IMG/VR virus record: IMGVR_UViG_3300036781_000832
Span: 1-44,008 of that record
Length of the DNA stretch: 44,008 nt
DNA from: a virus
Reading direction: 5' to 3' (one strand)
Under the pieces are notes generated by a model, which saw nothing but the letters and a program-made list of their open reading frames with translations, was not told the DNA's origin and made no database searches. Below are positions 31,293-36,952 of the stretch, piece by piece; position 1 is the stretch's first letter; every line of letters begins with the position of its first letter. The translations under genes were made by a program, and so were the position numbers.

Positions 31293-31326
31293 TCCTCCAA
31301 CGCCGGACCACCCCGGCTTGGAGGAA
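31292..31326 (+). promoter_or_regulatory. Inverted repeat covering the first early ribosome site
   Basis: TTCCTCCAA (31292-31300) pairs perfectly with TTGGAGGAA (31318-31326), with an inner GCCGG/CCGGC stem. The right arm contains the Shine-Dalgarno of the gene at 31330. A transcript that starts at pL (about 31299) would lack most of the left arm; one reading through from upstream would have it. Confidence 0.5.
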
Positions 31327-31329
31327 GCC

Positions 31330-31644
31330 ATGGGCACCGCCCCGCTCCAGATCGCCACCATCACCTCTGTCATCGCCGAGTCGGCCGAGTACATCGGCTA
31401 CCACGAAGCGAAAGAGAACGATGAAGGCGCCACCCCGATTGCCGAGGCCCTTATCGCCGCCGGTGCGCGGGTCGAGGCGATGATCGCGGTGGTCACCCTC
31501 ACCAAGGCGCTGCTCGACCAGGGTGTGTCCGGCGACTTCGGGCTGCTGGCCCAGCTGCGCGCCGCCGTCGCCCGCGCCGAGTCTCTGCCCAACACCCGCG
31601 AACACTGCGAAGCCATGGCCCTCGCCGCACAGGTGACCCCATGA
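31330..31644 (+). CDS. First gene of the early rightward operon, unknown
   Basis: A 104-residue, Ala-rich helical protein (IATITSVIAESAEYIGYHEA, LIAAGARVEAMIAVVTLTKA). GGAGG five bases upstream of ATG 31330. It follows pL directly, where lambda encodes N, but it is acidic and lacks an Arg-rich motif, so an N-type antiterminator is unlikely. ATGA overlap with the next gene. Confidence 0.7.
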   Translation: MGTAPLQIATITSVIAESAEYIGYHEAKENDEGATPIAEALIAAGARVEAMIAVVTLTKALLDQGVSGDFGLLAQLRAAVARAESLPNTREHCEAMALAAQVTP

Positions 31645-31715
31645 GTCGGCTTCTCTGCCTCGCCTTCGTTTGCGGCGTCCTGGGCGCCCTCGGCCGCGCG
31701 GTGGGCCTCGTATGA
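31641..31715 (+). CDS. 24-residue membrane micro-protein
   Basis: The frame MSRLLCLAFVCGVLGALGRA plus VGLV is almost one membrane helix. It is linked by ATGA to the gene before and by ATGA to the gene after, so ribosomes would pass through it in sequence. It fills exactly the space between two real genes. Function unknown. Confidence 0.6.
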   Translation: MSRLLCLAFVCGVLGALGRAVGLV

Positions 31716-32020
31716 GCCGCTACTCCGACGCCCAGTACACCGACGCCATCGAGGAAATGATGGACATGCCGCGTTACATCGCGGACTTCATCTTCGACGG
31801 CGCCGGGACGGAAGAAGTGGTCCGCCTCCTCCTGAGCCGTGGCCTCCCCTTCCGCGACGGCACCGCCCGCGACGGCCGCTTGCTCGACAAATACAACGAG
31901 CAGATCGACGCCCTGAAGGCCGCTTTCACCAAGTTCGCCCACGAAGGCAAGAGCGCAAAGCGCGCCAGCCGCGTGGACGAGTACCTCGACTACCGCACCC
32001 AGATGGAGGATGCCGCGTGA
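31712..32020 (+). CDS. Hypothetical early protein
   Basis: A 102-residue helical, acidic protein (YTDAIEEMMDMPRYIADFIF, EEVVRLLLSRGLPFRDG, EQIDALKAAFTKFAHEGKSA). No family recognised. It starts in an ATGA overlap and ends in a GTGA overlap, so it belongs to the tight early operon behind pL. Confidence 0.7.
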   Translation: MSRYSDAQYTDAIEEMMDMPRYIADFIFDGAGTEEVVRLLLSRGLPFRDGTARDGRLLDKYNEQIDALKAAFTKFAHEGKSAKRASRVDEYLDYRTQMEDAA

Positions 32021-32175
32021 AGCGCAATCCGAAGATGTTCCGCTGCCGCCTCGTCCGCTTCATCGACGGCGCGCAGCAGGTGATCACCTACGTCGGCCCG
32101 TACGACGGTATCCCGAAGGGATGGTCGATGTTCGCGCGCCGCGTTGTCGGGCCGAGCGGGGGTATGGCGGCATGA
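32017..32175 (+). CDS. 52-residue basic micro-protein
   Basis: GTG start in a GTGA overlap. The product KRNPKMFRCRLVRFIDGAQQ, VITYVGPYDGIPKGWSMFAR is basic and beta-like, with a plausible compact fold, and ends in an ATGA overlap with the next gene. It fills the entire gap between its neighbours. Unknown function. Confidence 0.65.
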   Translation: MKRNPKMFRCRLVRFIDGAQQVITYVGPYDGIPKGWSMFARRVVGPSGGMAA

Positions 32176-32393
32176 GTACCTGCAAATGTTTCGACGAGAT
32201 GAACGCACGGCTGAAGCCACACAACGCGCAGATCACGCACGGCTTCGCCATATCGGAAGGCTTGTCGCGTCTCCGCCTCACGTACTACGTGCAGACCGAG
32301 AAACTCGACGCCAGCGTGCGTAGCAAGAAGCCGCCGCTGGTGGTCATGTCGCACTGCCCGTTCTGCGGCGCGCCGTTGGATGAAACGGAATGA
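32172..32393 (+). CDS. Small zinc-binding-like protein
   Basis: A 73-residue protein, MSTCKCFDEMNARLKPHNAQ, ending VVMSHCPFCGAPLDETE. The CKC near the N-terminus and CPFCG near the C-terminus could together bind zinc. This pattern (CKCFDEMN...HCPFCG) recurs in small phage proteins of unknown role. ATGA overlaps at both ends. Confidence 0.75.
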   Translation: MSTCKCFDEMNARLKPHNAQITHGFAISEGLSRLRLTYYVQTEKLDASVRSKKPPLVVMSHCPFCGAPLDETE

Positions 32394-32539
32394 GCGCTTT
32401 CGACCGCTACCTCACCGAAGTCGCCATCGCTGCGCAGAAGCGCCGCCCGATGACCACCGCCGAATGGCAAGCACTGGGCGCTGGCATCGGCGTCCCTCTC
32501 GTCTTCCTTCTCTTGCTCGTCGCTTTCTCGCCGCATTGA
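32390..32539 (+). CDS. 49-residue membrane protein
   Basis: SAFDRYLTEVAIAAQKRRPM, TTAEWQALGAGIG and the hydrophobic VPLVFLLLLVAFSPH end: a cytoplasmic helix and one C-terminal membrane helix. It starts in an ATGA overlap and is the last gene before a long untranslated stretch. Confidence 0.65.
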   Translation: MSAFDRYLTEVAIAAQKRRPMTTAEWQALGAGIGVPLVFLLLLVAFSPH

Positions 32540-32877
32540 AACACTGAGCGGAGCGCCCAGCCGGCGGTGGCGCAATCAGTAACACCGGCAGTGATTGCTA
32601 CGCAGGGGTTCCTCTACCTGCGGGTCTGCGACCTGACTCTAAACCCGGAAGGCCGGGTGGGTAATGCGAGAGCGAAGTCGGAAGCGGCAATGCGGAGTTT
32701 TCCAACCACGTAGGCCTTCACCTCGCCGCCCCGTCGAGTAGCACGGGGCACAAGGAAGAGCCTGGATACATGGGTGTCGGCCCAACAGCCCCGACAGGCT
32801 CCCGATAAGACGCTTCGGGCCGGGCTCTTCCTTGTCCACCTCACAGCACGCCGACTCACGTCGGCAAGGAATTTGAC
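32540..32877 (+). ncRNA. Structured untranslated leader RNA 1
   Basis: No gene is supported in these 338 bases, but they are full of stable stems. Seen stems are GCAATCA/TGATTGC (32572-32598), CGCAGG/CCTGCG (32601-32622), ACCCGG/CCGGGT (32643-32658) and GCCCCGT/ACGGGGC (32728-32749). A 12-pair closing helix CAAGGAAGAGCC/GGCTCTTCCTTG (32751-32834) encloses TGTCGG/CCGACA. The last part carries the hairpin-Shine-Dalgarno module of the KTSC gene. It may be a processed small RNA or a regulatory leader. Confidence 0.45.
32842..32870 (+). promoter_or_regulatory. Hairpin-Shine-Dalgarno module, copy 1
   Basis: CACAGCAC, then GCCGAC-TCAC-GTCGGC (32850-32865), then AAGGA directly against the stem, seven bases before ATG 32878. 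The same order occurs before the RecT and Ala/Ser-repeat genes. Confidence 0.6.
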
Positions 32878-33144
32878 ATGACGAAGAGCACCGATATCCC
32901 GCTGACGCCCGTGGAGTCCTCTCAGATTCACAGCATCGGCCACGACGCCGAAACGAACACCCTGGCCATCCGCTTCAAGAACTACCGGGGCGAGGCCACG
33001 AGCCTCTACCACTACGACAACTTCACCACCGACGACTTCGCCGCGTTCCGCGACGCCGAGTCCATCGGGAAGCACTTCGGCCAGCACATCAAGCCTGCGA
33101 CCGAGAAGCACCCCTTCCGCAAGGTTGTGCAGTTCGAAGGCTAA
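32878..33144 (+). CDS. KTSC-domain protein
   Basis: An 88-residue protein. IHSIGHDAETNTLAIRFKNY, TSLYHYDNFTTDDFAAFRDA, ESIGKHFGQHI and HPFRKV match the KTSC domain, named for the lysyl-tRNA synthetase C-terminal region where it also occurs and common in phages next to recombination genes. Function not known. It has its own structured leader on each side. Confidence 0.88.
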   Translation: MTKSTDIPLTPVESSQIHSIGHDAETNTLAIRFKNYRGEATSLYHYDNFTTDDFAAFRDAESIGKHFGQHIKPATEKHPFRKVVQFEG

Positions 33145-33328
33145 AGCTTTTACGGAGCGGAACGCGGAAGGCACCGCATCGGACTGATCCCCGAGTGTCA
33201 GGCACCGGGCTAGTAACCCGGCCAGCCAGGAACAACAGGCGACATAGCGCGCCTGCCGACAGCAGGAAACGCCCCTGCCCGCTCCACCTCTCTCACAGCA
33301 CGCCGGCGCCGCCGGCCAAGGAATCCAG
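33145..33328 (+). ncRNA. Structured untranslated leader RNA 2
   Basis: No gene is supported. Stems seen: CCGGG/CCCGG (33205-33221) and CCTGC/GCAGG (33252-33266), enclosed by GGAGCGG/CCGCTCC (33154-33285). The closing helix is followed, as in leader 1, by CCACCTC...CACAGCACGCCG and the hairpin-Shine-Dalgarno module before the RecT gene. Confidence 0.4.
33293..33322 (+). promoter_or_regulatory. Hairpin-Shine-Dalgarno module, copy 2
   Basis: CACAGCAC, then GCCGGC-GCC-GCCGGC (33302-33316), one base, then AAGGA, six bases before ATG 33329 of the RecT-like gene. Confidence 0.6.
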
Positions 33329-34099
33329 ATGAACGCCTCCGCTACACAGCAGGTCGCGGTCGCAACGCAGCCCCGGCAACAGCTCGACCTCAGCCCGCAG
33401 ACCTTCGACCAGGCGATCCAGTTCTGCGACTACCTCGCCGACAGTGACCTCGTACCCAAAGACTTCAAAGGCAAGCCGGCCAACTGCCTGATCGCGATCC
33501 AGTGGGGCGCGGAGCTTGGTCTGAAACCGCTCCAGGCAATCCAGAACATCGCGATCATCAATGGCCGTCCCGCGCTGTGGGGTGACGCCGTCATCGCCCT
33601 CGTTCGCAGCTCTCCGCTGTGCGAGTACGTTCGAGAATCGGAGGACGGCAGCACGGCCGTGTGCCGCGTGAAGCGCCGTGGCGAGGATGAGGAGGTCCGC
33701 ACGTTTAGCGTCGAGGACGCGAAGACCGCCGGGCTTCTCGGCAAGTCCGGCACGTGGACGCAATACCCGAAGCGCATGCGGCAGATGCGTGCCCGCGCGT
33801 TCGCGCTCCGCGACGTGTTCCCCGACGTCCTGCGAGGCATTCCCATCGCCGAAGAAATCATGGACATCCAGCAAGGCGATGGACAGCGCGCGGTCACCGT
33901 GCGCGCCGAACCGGCCGCCTATCCGGCGGAGGACTTCGAGCGAAACCTGCCCGTATGGCTCAAGGCCATCGCTGATGGCCGTCGAACCGCCGACGACCTC
34001 ATTGCCATGGCTGAAACCAAGGGCAGTCTCACCGAAGAACAGAAGAAGCTCATACGCGGCGCGAACAAGCCCGCTGATGACACGGGGTCCGAACAATGA
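33329..34099 (+). CDS. recT: RecT-like single-strand annealing protein
   Basis: A 256-residue protein. FCDYLADSDLVPKDFKGKPA, NCLIAIQWGAELGLKPLQAI, QNIAIINGRPALWGDAVIAL and PKRMRQMRARAFALRDVFPD form the core of the RecT family found in siphovirus- and myovirus-type prophages. It anneals complementary single strands during phage recombination and works with the exonuclease that follows. ATGA overlap with that gene; hairpin-Shine-Dalgarno module before the start. Confidence 0.85.
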   Translation: MNASATQQVAVATQPRQQLDLSPQTFDQAIQFCDYLADSDLVPKDFKGKPANCLIAIQWGAELGLKPLQAIQNIAIINGRPALWGDAVIALVRSSPLCEYVRESEDGSTAVCRVKRRGEDEEVRTFSVEDAKTAGLLGKSGTWTQYPKRMRQMRARAFALRDVFPDVLRGIPIAEEIMDIQQGDGQRAVTVRAEPAAYPAEDFERNLPVWLKAIADGRRTADDLIAMAETKGSLTEEQKKLIRGANKPADDTGSEQ

Positions 34100-35844
34100 A
34101 AATCCATAACTTGATCCAAGGCACCGACGAGTGGGCGGCGTTCCGCCTGAATCACCACGGCGCGAGCGAAGCCGCCGCCATGCTCGGCCTTTCGAAGCGG
34201 ACCACCCGCTCGGAACTGCTGCGCATGAAGCACACCGGCACGCCCAAGGAATTCAGCGACTGGGTGCAAGAGAACATCCTCGACTACGGACACGCGGTGG
34301 AAGCCATGGGGCGGCCGCTCGTCGAAGAACTTATCGGCGATGAACTTTACCCCGTGACCTGCTCCGACGAAGACGTCGGCGGCCACCTGTCGGCTTCGTG
34401 CGACGGCCTCACCATAGCGGGCGACACCGCCTTCGAGCACAAGCAGTGGAACGCCGAACTGGCCGCCGCCGTCGCCGCCGGCACCGTGCCCGACGATCAC
34501 ATGCCGCAGTGCCAGCAGATCATGATGATTACCGGCGCTGATCGTGTGATCTTCACCGTGTCGGACGGCACGCCGGATAACTTCGTCTCGACCGAGGTGC
34601 GGCCTGATCCCGCGTGGTTCGAGCGCATCGTCGACGGCTGGGCTCAGTTTGACCGCGACCTGACCGACTACACACTGCCCGAGCAGAAGCCGATGCTGGT
34701 GGCTGAATCCGTGCAGGCACTGCCCGCCGTCGCCGTGCAGGTCATCGGTCAGATATCCGTCAGGGAGAACTTCAACGCGTTCGAGGTGGCCCTGCGCGAC
34801 TTCCTCGCCAACAAGCTGATCCGGGAACCGCAGACCGATCAGGACTTCGTTGACCTCGATCAGCAGATCAAGGCGATGAAGAAGGCCGAGGACACGCTCA
34901 ACGCTGCCGAGGCGATGATGCTCGCCCAGGTCGAGAGTATCGACCAGGCGAAGCGCCAGAAGGACATGCTCGCCAAGCTGGTCCGCGACAACCGCCTCAT
35001 GGCCGAAAAGCTGCTGGAGAGCGAGAAGACCCGCCGCCGCCAGGAGCGCATCGAGGCGGCTCGCAAGGCCTACACGGCTCACGTGACCGACCTGCAGTCC
35101 ACCCTGACCGGCCTCCGGCTCGACGTGGCGATGCCCGACTTCGCCGGCGCCATCAAGGGCCTAAAGACGCTCAGCAGCATCGACGACAAGCTCGACACGG
35201 CGCTGGCGAATGGAAAGATCGCCGTCGATCGTCAGGCGAACGAACTGCGCACCAAGCTGGCATGGGTGGAGGCCAATGCTTCGGAGTACCGCGCTCTGCT
35301 CGCCGACCTGCAGCAGCTGTCCGTGAAGCCTCTGGACGACTTCAAGCTGGCGATCACCGCGCGCATCGATGCCCACAAGCGGGCGGAGGAAGCTCGCCTC
35401 GAAGCCGAGCGGCAGCGCATCCGCCAGGAAGAGGCCGACAAGCTCCGGCTTGAGCAGGAAGCGGCCGCCGCTGTGGCTGCCCAGGCCGAGGCCGATGCTG
35501 AAGCCGAGCGGCTGGCTGCGCGCGATCCCGAGCCTGTCGCGCATTCGGAACTTCCGGTCGAGTCGCCCGTGCCGGTCCCCGCCGTGGTCTACCGCTCTGC
35601 CGCGCGCACCGTTGAGTCGCCCCTGCCCAGTGCTGGTCCAGCCAAGACCATCAAGCTCGGCGACATCAACGCCCGCATCGGGCCGCTGTCGATCACCGCT
35701 GACGGCCTGGCATCCCTTGGCTTCCATCCGGTGGGCACCGAGCGCGCGGCGAAGCTCTACGCCGAAAGCGACCTGATCGCCATCTATCGCGGCCTCTACG
35801 GCGTGATCCAGAACGCCGCCAACGAACTGAAGAAAGCGGCCTGA
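34096..35844 (+). CDS. YqaJ-type exonuclease with long C-terminal coiled coil
   Basis: A 582-residue protein. The first 210 residues are a YqaJ-type exonuclease: IQGTDEWAAFRLNHHGASEA, YGHAVEAMGRPLVEELIGDE, GHLSASCDGLTIAGDTAFEH and EHKQWN, giving the Glu, Asp and ExK metal site. From about 240 a long helical, charged region follows, with a dense coiled coil near 430-470 (RAEEARLEAERQRIRQEEAD), a Pro-rich linker and a small C-terminal domain (LGDINARIGPLSITADGLAS, LGFHPV). Lambda Exo has only the nuclease part; the tail may join exonuclease to RecT or DNA. Confidence 0.85.
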   Translation: MKIHNLIQGTDEWAAFRLNHHGASEAAAMLGLSKRTTRSELLRMKHTGTPKEFSDWVQENILDYGHAVEAMGRPLVEELIGDELYPVTCSDEDVGGHLSASCDGLTIAGDTAFEHKQWNAELAAAVAAGTVPDDHMPQCQQIMMITGADRVIFTVSDGTPDNFVSTEVRPDPAWFERIVDGWAQFDRDLTDYTLPEQKPMLVAESVQALPAVAVQVIGQISVRENFNAFEVALRDFLANKLIREPQTDQDFVDLDQQIKAMKKAEDTLNAAEAMMLAQVESIDQAKRQKDMLAKLVRDNRLMAEKLLESEKTRRRQERIEAARKAYTAHVTDLQSTLTGLRLDVAMPDFAGAIKGLKTLSSIDDKLDTALANGKIAVDRQANELRTKLAWVEANASEYRALLADLQQLSVKPLDDFKLAITARIDAHKRAEEARLEAERQRIRQEEADKLRLEQEAAAAVAAQAEADAEAERLAARDPEPVAHSELPVESPVPVPAVVYRSAARTVESPLPSAGPAKTIKLGDINARIGPLSITADGLASLGFHPVGTERAAKLYAESDLIAIYRGLYGVIQNAANELKKAA

Positions 35845-35850
35845 CCCCCT

Positions 35851-35880
35851 TCAACAGCGCCGGCCTCGCCGGCAAAGGAA
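35851..35880 (+). promoter_or_regulatory. Hairpin-Shine-Dalgarno module, copy 3
   Basis: CAACAGC, then GCCGGC-CTC-GCCGGC (35859-35873), then AAAGGAA, before ATG 35890. It is shorter on its left side than copies 1 and 2 and has no large structured leader before it. Confidence 0.55.
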
Positions 35881-35889
35881 TCTCGACCC

Positions 35890-36738
35890 ATGACCGATAT
35901 CGACAGCACCACCGTTCTCTCCTTCCGTGGCGATGCCGCGCTCAAGGCCGTCCACGTCACCCAGGCCGAGCACCACGCCGAGGCGGACATGCTGGCCGCC
36001 GGCACGTATGGCGAAGGCCGTGGAGCCCACTTCCGCGGCTGCTCGGTCGGCTGCTTCGCTCACGACATCGATCCGACCACGGACACGAACTGGCATGAGG
36101 TGGTCGCCGAGGCCCGCGGCTTGCCGGTGTGGCTCATCTGCCTGCAGGACTCGATGTTCGAGGGTCTGCCGCACGAAGACCGTGCGACGTTCCACGTCGA
36201 CCTGGCGAAGCGCATTCCCGTCGGCGCGGACCTCGAGCCGGTGCAGCACTGGATCGCCATGGCGCGCATCGACCGTATGGTGGAAGGCCTCAAGCCCGCG
36301 CTGGAGGCGAAGCACGGTCATGGCGTGCACGAGGCGATCGAGCAGGTTGTTGCGGCTCTTGCCGTCGGCCGGCGCGCCCATGAAGCGGCCGCAGGCGGGA
36401 ACGTGTGCGAATTGTCGGCGGCGGAGTCGGCGGCGGAGTCAGCGGAGTCGGCGGCGGAGGCGGCGTGGTCGGCGGCGGAGTCAGCGGAGTCAGCGGAGTC
36501 GGCGGCGGAGGCGGCGGAGTCGGCGGCGCGGTCGGCGGCGTGGTCGGCGGCGCGGTCGGCGGAGTCGGCGGCGCGGTCGGCGGCGTGGTCGGCGGCGCGG
36601 TCGGCGGCGGAGTCGGCGGCGGAGTCAGCGGAGTCGGCGGCGCGGTCGGCGGAGTCGGCGGCGCGGTCGGCGGCGTGGAAAGCCGAGCGCGATGCGCTGT
36701 TTGCAGCGCTCGATCGCGCTGGTAGCCAGGCGGCGTAA
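35890..36738 (+). CDS. Protein with Ala/Ser-rich heptad-like repeat tail
   Basis: A 282-residue protein. Residues 1-160 form a normal domain (RGAHFRGCSVGCFAHDIDPT, LPVWLICLQDSMFEGLPHED, VQHWIAMARIDRMVEGLKPA). Residues 176-263 consist of SAAx and SAx units, x being Glu, Trp or Arg, often joined as SAAESAE, so that every third or fourth residue is charged or aromatic on an Ala/Ser helix. Similar phage proteins tend to be labelled 'type I antifreeze' for composition only. An unrepeated KAERDALFAALDRAG end follows. Function unknown; a rod-like helix or bundle is likely. Confidence 0.8.
   Translation: MTDIDSTTVLSFRGDAALKAVHVTQAEHHAEADMLAAGTYGEGRGAHFRGCSVGCFAHDIDPTTDTNWHEVVAEARGLPVWLICLQDSMFEGLPHEDRATFHVDLAKRIPVGADLEPVQHWIAMARIDRMVEGLKPALEAKHGHGVHEAIEQVVAALAVGRRAHEAAAGGNVCELSAAESAAESAESAAEAAWSAAESAESAESAAEAAESAARSAAWSAARSAESAARSAAWSAARSAAESAAESAESAARSAESAARSAAWKAERDALFAALDRAGSQAA
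36415..36678 (+). repeat. Coding microsatellite of 9- and 12-base units
   Basis: 264 bases built from TCGGCGGCGxGG and TCAGCGGAG-like units, in perfect frame (88 codons). Copy number is likely to change by slippage while the frame is kept, since all units are multiples of three. Nearly all codons are TCG/TCA, GCG and GAG/CGG/TGG. Confidence 0.85.
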
Positions 36739-36745
36739 GTCCCTC

Positions 36746-36952
36746 ATGCCGCCCACACCCGACCTCTTCACCGGCTGGTACGACAACCAGGCCACCAGGT
36801 GCCGTGAGTACTGGGACAACGGTGTCCGCGGCCGCTACGCCCATCGCTACGCCATCTGCCCGCATGCGCGTCACGCCGTGATGCGGGCTCCATTCGGCAC
36901 CTATCCCGACCTTCCCTCCAACGCTCAACAGGAGCTTCGCGCACATGGCTGA
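36746..36952 (+). CDS. Small hypothetical protein
   Basis: A 68-residue protein, PPTPDLFTGWYDNQATRCRE, YWDNGVRGRYAHRYAICPHA, with several Trp, Tyr, Cys and Arg. It begins 7 bases after the repeat protein and overlaps the methyltransferase start by 8 bases. It may bind nucleic acid or metal, but there is no clear motif. Confidence 0.65.
   Translation: MPPTPDLFTGWYDNQATRCREYWDNGVRGRYAHRYAICPHARHAVMRAPFGTYPDLPSNAQQELRAHG

Noticed and set aside
32560-32660. tRNA or tmRNA in the stem-rich leader
   Set aside because: I could not fit a cloverleaf with anticodon and T-arm; the stems are separate hairpins.
33919-35082. 387-codon minus-strand frame opposite RecT and exonuclease
   Set aside because: Mirror of two well-supported genes; no motif, composition of a shadow.
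36415-36678. CRISPR array
   Set aside because: Repeats are 9-12 bases, without unique spacers, and in coding frame. No other spaced repeat array was seen in the window.
36405-36725. Gly/Val-rich frame over the repeat
   Set aside because: Alternative reading frame of the microsatellite; only the Ala/Ser frame continues into normal protein on both sides.
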